64,000 nt of DNA from an uncultured Pelagibacteraceae bacterium (GTDB lineage: Bacteria; Pseudomonadota; Alphaproteobacteria; Pelagibacterales; Pelagibacteraceae), in assembly GCA_902570125.1 (NCBI GenBank), contig CACFXK010000002.1, forward strand, positions 82,380 to 146,379, given 5' to 3'. Of this stretch, positions 43,824 through 52,275 are shown piece by piece. Numbering within the stretch: the stretch's first letter is position 1; the number at the start of each line of letters is the position of its first letter. Under the pieces are notes generated by a model. The model did not search any database. It was not told where the DNA came from and saw only the letters and a list, made by a program, of their open reading frames with translations. A program made the position numbers and the translations under genes.

Positions 43824-44735
43824 TTAATCCAAAGCTACCACAGCTGCCGCAATAGATGCTAGCCTTGCTGTCGCATCATCTGATCTACTAGTAATTACCA
43901 CTGGAACCTTTCCTCCTATAACCACTCCTGCCGCACACGCTCCCATAAAATAAATCATCATTTTAACTAGAGCATTACCTGTTTCAACATTTGGAACTAA
44001 TAATACATCTGCATCTCCTGCAACTATATTTTTTATACCTTTTATTTCTGCGGATTTTTTTGACACACTATTATCAAATGCTAGAGGTCCAAAAATATCT
44101 GCATTAAGACTCTCTTTCGCAGCTAATTCACATATTTCTTTAGCATCAAGTGAACTTTGCATGCTATCTAAAACTTCTTCTGTTGCAGAAAGAATGGAGA
44201 CTTTTGGTCTTGCTATTTTTATTCTATGACAAAAATCAACTACATTTTTTAAAATATGCATTTTTGTTTTAACATTTGGATTAACATTTAGAGCACCATC
44301 AGTTATTATTAATGGTTTATCCTCTTTATCTAAAGTCATATGCCAAATATGACTCAATCTTTTTTTACCAATCAAATTATATTTTCGTAACAGAACTTCT
44401 TTCATTAAAATGTCAGTGTGTATATGACCTTTAACAATTATCTTTACTTTTCCATCACCAGCAAGCTTTGCTGCAATTTTAGCAGTGTTATTTTCAATCG
44501 GCTCATTTATTATTTCATATTCAGAGATATCGAATTTTAACTCTTCCGCAGTTTTTTTAATTTCTATTTCATCACCTATAAAAACAGGGATGATCAATTT
44601 TTCTTTTACGCAATCCATTATAGATAGCATAGGAAGTCTTTTGCCTGCATTTACGATTGCTGCTTTGGCTCCTCTCTTTTGGTGGGCAATATCAAGTAAA
44701 TTGAATGGACAGACTGTTGATTTATCTGAAAGCAT
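43824..44735 (-). CDS. Phosphate acetyl/butyryltransferase-family enzyme
   Basis: This 303-residue protein matches the phosphotransacylase (Pta/Ptb) fold: a start around DIAHQKRGAKAAIVNAGK, the middle VKGHIHTDILMKEVLL, and the C-terminal FMGACAAGVVIGGKVPVVITSRSDDA. These families interconvert acyl phosphate and acyl-CoA. In sulfonate pathways that pass through sulfoacetaldehyde, Xsc makes acetyl phosphate and a Pta turns it into acetyl-CoA, so the enzyme fits the neighbourhood. No xsc is in the window. It is 42 bases beyond hpsN-like on the same strand (upstream) and divergent from the BASS gene. Confidence 0.85.
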   Translation of the reverse strand: MLSDKSTVCPFNLLDIAHQKRGAKAAIVNAGKRLPMLSIMDCVKEKLIIPVFIGDEIEIKKTAEELKFDISEYEIINEPIENNTAKIAAKLAGDGKVKIIVKGHIHTDILMKEVLLRKYNLIGKKRLSHIWHMTLDKEDKPLIITDGALNVNPNVKTKMHILKNVVDFCHRIKIARPKVSILSATEEVLDSMQSSLDAKEICELAAKESLNADIFGPLAFDNSVSKKSAEIKGIKNIVAGDADVLLVPNVETGNALVKMMIYFMGACAAGVVIGGKVPVVITSRSDDATARLASIAAAVVALD

Positions 44736-44799
44736 TTGAATTTATATATACTAAATTAACAAAAAAACTAATATAGTATTATTGATATAAGGATAAAAA

Positions 44800-45648
44800 G
44801 TGGAAGTAGTTACAAAAATAGCTCCGATCGCTCTAGCTCTTATAATGTTAGGCCTTGGATTAGGATTAACGGGACGTGACTTTTTAAGAGTAATCAATAA
44901 TCCTAAAGATTTTATAATCGGCTTTATCTGTCAATTGATACTTTTACCAATAGTTGCATTTATAATTGTATTAATATTAGATTTGCCAATTGAAATTGCT
45001 GTAGGGGTTATGATTATAGCTGCAGCTCCTGGCGGAGTAACATCAAATGTAATGACAAAATTTGCAAATGGAGATGTTGCATTATCAATCTCCTTAACCG
45101 CTATAATAAGCCTGATTAGTATTATTTCTGTTCCTTTTATTATTTTTAAATCAGCAAATTTATTGGGAGTTACAGATATATCTTCTGATATCACCATGAT
45201 TGGCATTGCATTAAAAATGGCTCTAGTTGTTACAGTACCTGTTATTTTAGGAATGATTATAAGGAAATTTGCAGAAAATTATGTTTCTTCAAATATTTCT
45301 ATAATCGAGAAAATCACAACTGTTTTATTTGTAATTGTTTTTGCAACAATATGGATTGAAGAAAGAGAGAATATATTCAATTACTTGAAACAAGCGGGTT
45401 TTGCTGTTCTTGTGCTTAATATTGTCATGATGGTACTTGCATATTACATAGCCAAGTTATTAGCCACTGGCATAAAGCAAAGAAAGTGTATTTCAATTGA
45501 GTGTGGGCTTCAAAATGGTACATTAGCAATATTTGTAGCTACACAAATATTTAGTGACATTAGTTATATTATTCCTACAGCAGCATATGCTCTTATTATG
45601 TATTTAACTGGCTTTATAATGATTTTTATTCTTAGAAGATCTACTTAA
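44800..45648 (+). CDS. Bile acid:sodium symporter (BASS) family transporter
   Basis: This 282-residue protein begins at GTG 44800 with AAGGATAA upstream. It has about eight to ten membrane segments, and the BASS signatures AAAPGGVTSNVMTKFANGD and IECGLQNGTLAIFVA. These proteins use a sodium gradient to import anionic organic molecules (bile acids, pyruvate and similar). Next to sulfonate genes it may import an organosulfonate or organic acid. It is convergent with the two-wHTH regulator gene (8-base overlap). Confidence 0.9.
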   Translation: MEVVTKIAPIALALIMLGLGLGLTGRDFLRVINNPKDFIIGFICQLILLPIVAFIIVLILDLPIEIAVGVMIIAAAPGGVTSNVMTKFANGDVALSISLTAIISLISIISVPFIIFKSANLLGVTDISSDITMIGIALKMALVVTVPVILGMIIRKFAENYVSSNISIIEKITTVLFVIVFATIWIEERENIFNYLKQAGFAVLVLNIVMMVLAYYIAKLLATGIKQRKCISIECGLQNGTLAIFVATQIFSDISYIIPTAAYALIMYLTGFIMIFILRRST

Positions 45649-46606
45649 TATTTATTTGTCCGAATATCTTAAAGATTAAACGAGAAAGTGAGAGTACATT
45701 TTTCTCTTGCAGTTTAACGGTATCAGTTAATGTTTTGTCTTGCATGTTAACATTAAACAGTTTTTTTTTATTAACACTTATATATTTATTTTTTAGCAAA
45801 TAATTTAATTTTCTGACAACAGTTGGTCTTGGAATATGAGTTATTTCTGAAATTGACATAGTATTCACACCAGTTTCAGGAACTATTATTTTGTTCTTTT
45901 TCCACTTTGAAAAGTTCCATCCATTAGCTTCATAAGATTTTGTAACAAGTGAATGCCACATTATAACCATTCCAACTGAAAATATTTCAAGATCTCCTAC
46001 TTGTTTTTTCCATCTATTTGTAAAAATAAATATAAACTCTAAAAAAAAATACCAACAATATGTGAAATTATTTTTAATTTCATTTGAGATTTCATCAAAT
46101 TGCTTTGATTGATTAATTAAATTATTTTTTTCACATATCTCATTAATCTTTGAAAGTAATGCACATAAATTTTGAAGAGTATTTTTAGGTTGAACCAGTC
46201 TAAAAGCTGATCTATCGATATATATCTTTTTGCCAATTTTTTTTAGTACACCAAATTCTTCTAAGCGAAGAATTTTTCTTCTAGCACTCTCTTTAGGAAT
46301 AATTAGATTTTTTGATATTTCAATAATATTTATTCTGTCTAGTTCTAATGATTTATCATATAAGAAAAAAGTATCATAACTTTCTACAAGTCCATTTTGG
46401 ATATAATAATCAAAATCTTTATTTATAAGATAAAGAATTATTAAATACTTATCTATGTCTTGAAATGTTTCATATGATGAATTAGTCCATTCAGATAATA
46501 ACTTATAGTAAAAGGGAGCTATTTCATCAAAATTTTCTACAATAGTGTTTTGAATTTTGTTTTCACTTAATTGTGATGAGTTTTTAATCATTTTCTGCAA
46601 ACCCAT
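45641..46606 (-). CDS. Putative transcriptional regulator with two winged-helix domains
   Basis: This 321-residue protein has two helix-turn-helix-like regions. One is near residue 95 (IIEISKNLIIPKESARRKILRLEEFGVLKKIG). The other is near residue 250 (SISEITHIPRPTVVRKLNYLLKNKYISVN). Both show the wHTH pattern of a recognition helix followed by a Lys-rich wing. The middle is helical with aromatic residues and may bind a ligand. I know no named family with this layout. ATG 46606 is the first start; ATG 46591 would leave more room for the operator. Motif copies lie directly upstream, suggesting autoregulation. Confidence 0.72.
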   Translation of the reverse strand: MGLQKMIKNSSQLSENKIQNTIVENFDEIAPFYYKLLSEWTNSSYETFQDIDKYLIILYLINKDFDYYIQNGLVESYDTFFLYDKSLELDRINIIEISKNLIIPKESARRKILRLEEFGVLKKIGKKIYIDRSAFRLVQPKNTLQNLCALLSKINEICEKNNLINQSKQFDEISNEIKNNFTYCWYFFLEFIFIFTNRWKKQVGDLEIFSVGMVIMWHSLVTKSYEANGWNFSKWKKNKIIVPETGVNTMSISEITHIPRPTVVRKLNYLLKNKYISVNKKKLFNVNMQDKTLTDTVKLQEKNVLSLSRLIFKIFGQINIK

Positions 46607-46617
46607 TTTAATCTTTT

Positions 46618-46635
46618 GACCCCATTTTGGACATC
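46618..46635 (-). promoter_or_regulatory. Operator-like motif copy 1, upstream of the two-wHTH regulator
   Basis: The sequence GACCCCATTTTGGACATC is found here. It is the best copy of a motif that recurs at 46651-46667 and, on the other strand, at 53370-53387 (16 of 18 bases equal). It lies 12 bases before the first possible start codon of the regulator and about 77 bases before the small divergent membrane gene. A repressor site is likely. Confidence 0.5.
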
Positions 46636-46650
46636 AAATAAAATTTTAAT

Positions 46651-46667
46651 AACCCATTTCGGACACT
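46651..46667 (-). promoter_or_regulatory. Operator-like motif copy 2
   Basis: AACCCATTTCGGACACT here matches copy 1 at 12 of 13 core positions (CCCATTT-y-GGACA). The centre-to-centre distance of 32 bases is about three DNA helical turns, so two bound regulators could sit on the same face. Confidence 0.45.
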
Positions 46668-46711
46668 TGAGAAATAGCATCAAAATTTATATGTGTTTTA
46701 ATAGTTTTTAT

Positions 46712-46924
46712 ATGAGTTTGAATAGCCTAAAAAGAGCATCTGATATTGAAATTTCTTCTCAATTAACAGGTAACGTAAATATTGATACCCCTCAAAAAGT
46801 AAATATTGATGCTCTTAAACTCAGAATGATAAAAGAAGAAAAAAAAGTAAATTTTATAAATAAAGCTATCGTCGTATCACTTTTTTTTGGATTAGGAGTA
46901 GTTGGATATTTCGTTTCTATTTAA
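46712..46924 (+). CDS. Small single-pass membrane protein of unknown function
   Basis: This reading frame of 70 residues from ATG 46712 starts MSLNSLKRASDIEISSQLTG and ends with one hydrophobic helix (INKAIVVSLFFGLGVVGYFVSI). A longer frame to 46616 runs across the operator region and is not credible. It is divergent from the two-wHTH regulator and shares its control region. No recognisable family. The basic residues before the helix suggest the N-terminal part is cytosolic. Confidence 0.55.
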   Translation: MSLNSLKRASDIEISSQLTGNVNIDTPQKVNIDALKLRMIKEEKKVNFINKAIVVSLFFGLGVVGYFVSI

Positions 46925-47015
46925 CTTATATAATCAAATAAATAATCTAAAAATTTGGGCATTCTCAACAATTATCAGTTATTGATATAAATAATAATTA
47001 GTAAATAATAAAGAA

Positions 47016-47351
47016 ATGAAACCATTTGCAGGATATTTAATTTTAGCTTTAGGAATTACAACAGGCATAGCTGCAAATAGTTTTGCAAAGATTTCAGATG
47101 GTTTTACAAAGCTGACACCAACTATTGCTTGTTTGCTTTTAATGAGTGTTACAATGTTTTCTTTGGCTAAAGCAATGTCAGTGATACCTGTTGCATTTAG
47201 TTACTCAACTTATAGCGGATTAACAGTTGCGGGTGTAGTTTTGTTTGGGATATTAAAGTATAATCAAGTTCCTAATATTTATGGATTAATTGGTATTTGC
47301 TTAATTGTAACTGGGGTTATAATGGTGAATTATCTAGGACGAGCAGGTTAA
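47016..47351 (+). CDS. SMR-family small membrane protein lacking the EmrE glutamate (second copy)
   Basis: This 111-residue protein with four membrane segments ends IIMVNYLG-like (GICLIVTGVIMVNYLGRAG), as SMR carriers do. The helix-1 region reads LALGITTGIAANSFAK, again without the acidic residue that EmrE uses for coupled export. Its closest relative in the window is the gene at 16576-16911. The two are alike over their full length, so they form a non-canonical SMR-like subfamily. A ribosome site is weak (TAAAGAA). It stands alone between a small membrane gene and the LDH2-type gene. Confidence 0.82.
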   Translation: MKPFAGYLILALGITTGIAANSFAKISDGFTKLTPTIACLLLMSVTMFSLAKAMSVIPVAFSYSTYSGLTVAGVVLFGILKYNQVPNIYGLIGICLIVTGVIMVNYLGRAG

Positions 47352-47360
47352 CAATTTAAT

Positions 47361-48365
47361 CTATTTCAATAAAATACGAATATCTTCCATTATATTATTT
47401 GGAATTTTAATTTCAGATTTATAATTCTTTTTATATCTTCTTAATTTGTTTTCTCCTGGATATAATATTTCTTTAAGTCCTTTTAATTTAGGAAGTTTTT
47501 TAATTCTTTTTATGTTTTCTTTTATTCTTTTTTTATAATTTGATTGAAATAAGTTTGCTTTCATTACAATAAATAAATGACCAATATTTTGTGGCCCAGA
47601 AAAATCATCAAAAGGATCTTTCACTTTCCCACCGTGATTACCTCCTGTGTAAACACCACTTAATATATCTACCATCCAGGCAAGTCCTGATCCTCTAAAT
47701 CCTGCTATAGGAAGCTGAACACCTTCAAGTGCTTTTTTAGCATCTGTTGTTGGATTACCAAATTTATCCAAAGCAACACCCTCAGGTATTTTTGAATTAG
47801 ATCTTGATGCAACTCTTATTTTGCCTCTATTAATCATTGAGACAGATGTATCCAATATAAATGGAATTTTAGAACCAGTTGGCGATCCAAAACAAATTGG
47901 GTTTGTACCAAATAAAGATTTTATAGCACCATGTGGGGCTATAGCAGGGGGTGCATTAGTAAATACTAAGGCGATCATATTTTTTTTTACAGCTTGCTCA
48001 GCGTAGTATCCCGACATTCCGTAATGGCCACTGTTTTTAACTGCCACAAGTCCTATTCCTGTTTTTTTAGCATTTTTTATGGCTTTTTTAATAGCTGTAT
48101 CTGCAGCAACAAATCCAATGCTATCATCAGCATTTATATGAGTAACAGATTGGGAAATATTTTTTAGTTTGATTTTAGGTCTTGGATTGATCAGCTTTTT
48201 TTTGATCCGATCACAATACATTTTTAATCTAGATAATCCGTGAGTTGGAGCGCCTACTAATTCAGCATTAATTATTGCATCAGCACAAATACCTGCGTGT
48301 TTTTTTGAAAGTTTAAACTTATAAAATATTTTAATTATAGTCTTTTTAAGTTTAATTTTTTCCAT
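47361..48365 (-). CDS. Malate/L-lactate/sulfolactate dehydrogenase family (LDH2/ComC-like) oxidoreductase
   Basis: This 334-residue protein belongs to the LDH2 family. It has GAPTHGLSRLKMYCDR near residue 40, the NAD-associated KNSGHYGMSGYYAEQA, and LFGTNPICFGSP, followed by the SGVYTGGNHG stretch. The family oxidises 2-hydroxyacids such as malate, ureidoglycolate and (R)-sulfolactate (ComC). With an HpsN-like enzyme and taurine genes nearby, sulfolactate is an attractive substrate, but the sequence alone cannot separate it from the others. It lies 10 bases after the epoxide-hydrolase-like gene on the same strand. Confidence 0.85.
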   Translation of the reverse strand: MEKIKLKKTIIKIFYKFKLSKKHAGICADAIINAELVGAPTHGLSRLKMYCDRIKKKLINPRPKIKLKNISQSVTHINADDSIGFVAADTAIKKAIKNAKKTGIGLVAVKNSGHYGMSGYYAEQAVKKNMIALVFTNAPPAIAPHGAIKSLFGTNPICFGSPTGSKIPFILDTSVSMINRGKIRVASRSNSKIPEGVALDKFGNPTTDAKKALEGVQLPIAGFRGSGLAWMVDILSGVYTGGNHGGKVKDPFDDFSGPQNIGHLFIVMKANLFQSNYKKRIKENIKRIKKLPKLKGLKEILYPGENKLRRYKKNYKSEIKIPNNIMEDIRILLK

Positions 48366-48375
48366 CTTAAATATT

Positions 48376-49515
48376 TTAATCTTTATTAAAAAATGATCTT
48401 ATATCATTAACTAATAAATCTGGCTCCTCAAGAGCCGCAAAGTGTCCACCTTTTTTCATTTTTGTCCATCTTTTAACATTAAAAATTCTTTTTACATACG
48501 ATTTAGGTGGCCAGCTCAACATTTCTTTTGGAAATTCCGCAATTGCAGTAGGTATTCTAATTTTTTTAAAATTTTTTGGGAAAGGTCTCCCACCTTCTTC
48601 TCTTCTGCCAAAATAAATCCAAGCTGCAGAATTAAAAGTTTTTGTTAATATATAAATCATAATATTAGTTAGTAACAAATCCTTTGAGTAAACATTTTCA
48701 ATATTACCTTTTTTTAAGTCTGACCATGAATAAAATTTTTCTAATATCCATGCAGCAGTACCCACAGGGCTATCTATCATTGCATAACTTAACGACTGAG
48801 GTTTGGTTGCCTGTTGTGTCCTATATCCCTCTTGCATAATTTGGTCTTTAGCAAATCTTTGTTCCCATTTTCTTTCTTTTGTAGTTATTGCTCCTTTTGG
48901 ATGTCTCATATTTAAACAATTCACATGAATAGCTTTACAATTATTATAATGATCATGACCTAGCCAATTACAAACAGCAGAACCCCAGTCTCCTCCCTGA
49001 GCAAAATAATTTTTATAACCTAGTTTTTTAGTCATTAATTTATTCATAATTTTTGCAATTTTTTTTGGACCAATTGGTTTTTTAGGCGTTCCAGAAAATC
49101 CAAATCCAGGTAGAGAAGGTATTATTACATCAAAACTCTCTTCCTTATTGCCTCCAAATTTTTCAGGATGAGTTAGTTTTTCCACGATATGTAAAAATTC
49201 AACAAAACTTCCAGGCCATCCATGAAGAATAAGCAGTGGATTTGGTTTTTTTCCACTACCGTTTTGCTTAATAAAATGAATATTAATCCCATCTACATTA
49301 GTAATGTAATTGTTAAATTTATTGATTTTTTTTTCTTGTAACTTCCAATTAAACTTTGATGTCCAATACTTAGAAATTTTTTTTAAATAGGCATGATTTG
49401 TTCCATGTAACCATCCATTCATCTGTTGGATGTCATTAAATGGAAATTCCCTAACTTTTTTGTAGATATTATTTAAGGTCTTTTTAGAAACATTTACCTT
49501 AAATTTTTTTATCAT
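48376..49515 (-). CDS. Epoxide hydrolase-family protein (EHN plus alpha/beta hydrolase)
   Basis: This 379-residue protein has an N-terminal EHN domain (FKVNVSKKTLNNIYKKVREFPFN, then HGTNHAYLKKISKYWTSKF) and an alpha/beta hydrolase domain. The latter has HGWPGSFVEF, the nucleophile Asp in GGDWGSAV, and a catalytic His in KGGHFAALEEPDL. These features are those of microsomal-type epoxide hydrolases. It is on the same strand as the taurine transporter, 11 bases after tauC. Whether its substrate relates to the sulfonates is unknown. Confidence 0.9.
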   Translation of the reverse strand: MIKKFKVNVSKKTLNNIYKKVREFPFNDIQQMNGWLHGTNHAYLKKISKYWTSKFNWKLQEKKINKFNNYITNVDGINIHFIKQNGSGKKPNPLLILHGWPGSFVEFLHIVEKLTHPEKFGGNKEESFDVIIPSLPGFGFSGTPKKPIGPKKIAKIMNKLMTKKLGYKNYFAQGGDWGSAVCNWLGHDHYNNCKAIHVNCLNMRHPKGAITTKERKWEQRFAKDQIMQEGYRTQQATKPQSLSYAMIDSPVGTAAWILEKFYSWSDLKKGNIENVYSKDLLLTNIMIYILTKTFNSAAWIYFGRREEGGRPFPKNFKKIRIPTAIAEFPKEMLSWPPKSYVKRIFNVKRWTKMKKGGHFAALEEPDLLVNDIRSFFNKD

Positions 49516-49526
49516 TAATTATTGTA

Positions 49527-51452
49527 TTAACCCTTTCCTCGCCAAGGAATAGTCTTATCAATTATTTTTCTTAAAGTTATATCAAATAATAATCCCAACA
49601 TTCCCATAATAAAAATTGTTATCCAAATTACTTCATATTGAAAATATTTTTTTGCAACATTTTCAACAAACCCAATACCTGTTGTTCCAGCTAAAAATTC
49701 TGCTGCTACCAAAGTTCCCCAACACATTCCTACAGCGACTCTAATTCCAGTAAGAATTTCAGGTAAAGAGTTTGGAAATATAACATGTCGAAGTATTTGT
49801 CTTTTAGAAGCACCTAACGAGTGTGCAGCATGAATTTTAGAAAGTTGAGTTCCAGATGCTCCAGCTCTAGCAGATATAATCATAATTGATAAAGAAACCA
49901 TAAATAATAAAAATACTTTTCCAGTATTATCAATTCCAAGTACCGAAATTATAAGAGGAGCCCAAGCAAGTGGAGGCACTGGTCTATATAATTCAATCAA
50001 AGGATCAAAAAATCCTTTAGCAAATCTGTTTAGTCCCATAAATAAACCTAATGGAACCCCTATAATTATTCCAAAAACTAATCCTAAAAATACTCTTAAA
50101 AACGAATCCCATATATGACCATAAGGGACAGGTATCTTGAATAATTTAAAATCACCCGTTACAACTTTCAATACTTTACCTTTAAAGTTCTCTTTAACTA
50201 TTCCTTCGCTTGTATGAACAGGGTATTCGCCTGGTAAAATATCAGCAATCCAATCTGGTAAAATAAATCCAACTATTGAACTAACATCAATCATTTCTAT
50301 CCATAAAAGAGGTATATTTTTATATCCAACGCTTGGATTAGACATTAGGATAAATTTATTTACTGTATCTGACGGTTTGGGTAACCATCTACCAGAACCT
50401 TGTTCCGAGCAACTTGGACCACTCGCAACAATTGTTCCAGCTGGAAATAAAACAATATCAATTAATCTAAGACCAGCTTGTTCTTTCTCCTGAAGGTCAT
50501 CAAATTCAATAATCGCCTTTTGCATTTCATTAAGTGCAGTTGGCGGATAAATACTTGCAAATTCAATTCTTCTTGCAATTTTGACTATATTTTTAGCATA
50601 ATCTGAGGCAATTTCCTCATTATCATCTAAACTTTTTCTATAAGCTTTAACTTCATCTTTTAGTTCTTTAATTGAACTTTTGAACTGTGGATTGTGATTT
50701 CTTAATTTAAAAAATTTATCATTAATTTTTTTCAGTTCCTCTGCAGCAGCTTGAAATTTTAAACCTTTTGAAGTTTCTGCAACAAACGGAACTTCAATAG
50801 TATTTTCTATAGTACCAGTTCCTGATCTAACTGTTGTTATGCCCCAGTTACCTTGTTCAGATATCGCTTTTGACCGTTCACTTTTTTCAACTTCTGTTTC
50901 AAATGGATAATCTTCTTTTTTAAAATTTGAACTTAATTGTTTAATCTCATTTGTCATTTCACTTATTTTAATTTTAGTATCCATTTCAATTAATTCCTCG
51001 TTAGTTAATAAAGGAATTAATTTTTTTGTTTTATTTATATATCCAACTAAAATTGTTTTTTGTTGATTACTAAGATCTTTAGAATTTCGTATTTCTGCTG
51101 TTATTTTTTGAAGATTTTTATTTTCAATCTTTATGATCGATGTACTTTTAAATTCACGTTCTTCTATTGGAAATTGATATTTTAATCCTAACAGTGATTC
51201 ATTTATTTTAGCAACTTGACATAATTCATTTGCTGACTTTGGATAAAAACCTTTTGCTATGTCCCAAGAGTAATAAAGCCATACTAGTAATATTGCAGCG
51301 CTTCCAACAATAACCCAATGGGTTCCACCTTTAGCTCTTTCAGGATTCCCAAATACAGCATCAACTTTCTCAGTTTGTATTAGTCTTCTGCCGTACATAA
51401 TGCATCCAATTATGGATACAAATATAAGTATGGTTATTATCTGAGTTAACAT
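49527..51452 (-). CDS. tauC: Taurine-type ABC permease with a very large N-terminal extension (TauC-like)
   Basis: This 641-residue protein is more than twice the length of usual TauC (about 270). Two membrane helices (near residues 4-20 and 47-65) come first, followed by a roughly 280-residue soluble, charged, largely coiled-coil stretch and a Cys-containing loop (SGPSCSEQGSGRW). The permease domain begins near residue 440 (YGHIWDSFLRVFLGLVFG) and contains the coupling loop AAHSLGASKRQILRHVIFP. The gene abuts tauB with no gap. A frame check shows no internal stop, so it is one continuous protein. Role of the extension unknown. Confidence 0.9.
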   Translation of the reverse strand: MLTQIITILIFVSIIGCIMYGRRLIQTEKVDAVFGNPERAKGGTHWVIVGSAAILLVWLYYSWDIAKGFYPKSANELCQVAKINESLLGLKYQFPIEEREFKSTSIIKIENKNLQKITAEIRNSKDLSNQQKTILVGYINKTKKLIPLLTNEELIEMDTKIKISEMTNEIKQLSSNFKKEDYPFETEVEKSERSKAISEQGNWGITTVRSGTGTIENTIEVPFVAETSKGLKFQAAAEELKKINDKFFKLRNHNPQFKSSIKELKDEVKAYRKSLDDNEEIASDYAKNIVKIARRIEFASIYPPTALNEMQKAIIEFDDLQEKEQAGLRLIDIVLFPAGTIVASGPSCSEQGSGRWLPKPSDTVNKFILMSNPSVGYKNIPLLWIEMIDVSSIVGFILPDWIADILPGEYPVHTSEGIVKENFKGKVLKVVTGDFKLFKIPVPYGHIWDSFLRVFLGLVFGIIIGVPLGLFMGLNRFAKGFFDPLIELYRPVPPLAWAPLIISVLGIDNTGKVFLLFMVSLSIMIISARAGASGTQLSKIHAAHSLGASKRQILRHVIFPNSLPEILTGIRVAVGMCWGTLVAAEFLAGTTGIGFVENVAKKYFQYEVIWITIFIMGMLGLLFDITLRKIIDKTIPWRGKG

Positions 51453-52250
51453 TTAGTTTTCTTTTCCCATAATTTCTTCTTCCATATTCCAAATCATGGA
51501 TAAAATTTCTTCACGCTTAGATGAAAATTCTTTATTTTTTTTTATTTCTCTTAAATCTTCCCTTAAACCCATTTCTGCAAAAGGTAGATTGTATTCTTTA
51601 TGTATCCTGCCTGGTCTTGGTGCCATTACATATAGTCTTTCACCAAGCAATAGAGCTTCCTCAACTGAGTGAGTAATTAAGATAATAGTTTTTCCTGTCT
51701 CTTTCCAAATTTTAAGGACTAAAGATTGCATCTTTTCTCTAGTTAATGCATCTAACGCACCTAAAGGCTCATCCATCAATATTAAATCAGGGTCATTTAT
51801 TAGACATCTAGCAAGAGCCACTCTTTGCTGCATTCCACCTGATAATTGGTAGGTAGGAGTATTACCAAACCCTTTTAAGCCAACAATTTCTAGCCATTCA
51901 TCCACTCTTTTAGAAGTTTTTATTGGATCTTCTTTTTTCATCCTAAGTCCAAAATCAACATTTTCAGCAACTGTTAACCACTCAAATAATGCTCCTTGTT
52001 GGAAAACCATTCCTCTTTCAACTCCTGGACCATTAATTTCATTGCCAGCCAAAACAATAGAGCCTGAGGTAGGTCTTAAAAATCCTGCTGCAATATTTAA
52101 AAGAGTAGTTTTTCCACACCCTGAAGGACCAAGAACAGTGAGAAGTTCTCCTTTTTTTAAAGTAAAATTTACATCCTTTAATGCGTGAACAGTTTCTCCT
52201 TTGGGAGTTTTAAAGATCATATTTAAATCTTTGGAAACTAAGTCACTCAT
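51453..52250 (-). CDS. tauB: Taurine-type ABC transporter ATPase (TauB-like)
   Basis: This 265-residue ATPase has Walker A GPSGCGKTT, signature LSGGMQQRVALARC and Walker B LILMDEPLGALDA, plus the SsuB/TauB-type ending PRPGRIHKEYNLPF. It energises import of taurine or a related sulfonate. It is separated from tauA by 80 bases that hold a stem-loop with a T-run, and joins tauC directly. Confidence 0.92.
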   Translation of the reverse strand: MSDLVSKDLNMIFKTPKGETVHALKDVNFTLKKGELLTVLGPSGCGKTTLLNIAAGFLRPTSGSIVLAGNEINGPGVERGMVFQQGALFEWLTVAENVDFGLRMKKEDPIKTSKRVDEWLEIVGLKGFGNTPTYQLSGGMQQRVALARCLINDPDLILMDEPLGALDALTREKMQSLVLKIWKETGKTIILITHSVEEALLLGERLYVMAPRPGRIHKEYNLPFAEMGLREDLREIKKNKEFSSKREEILSMIWNMEEEIMGKEN

Positions 52251-52275
52251 AGAAACTTTATATAAAACTTATATT

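Noticed and set aside
46616-46711. N-terminal extension of the small membrane protein frame through the operator region
   Set aside because: It would translate the repeated motif copies and has no ribosome site; ATG 46712 begins a typical short protein.
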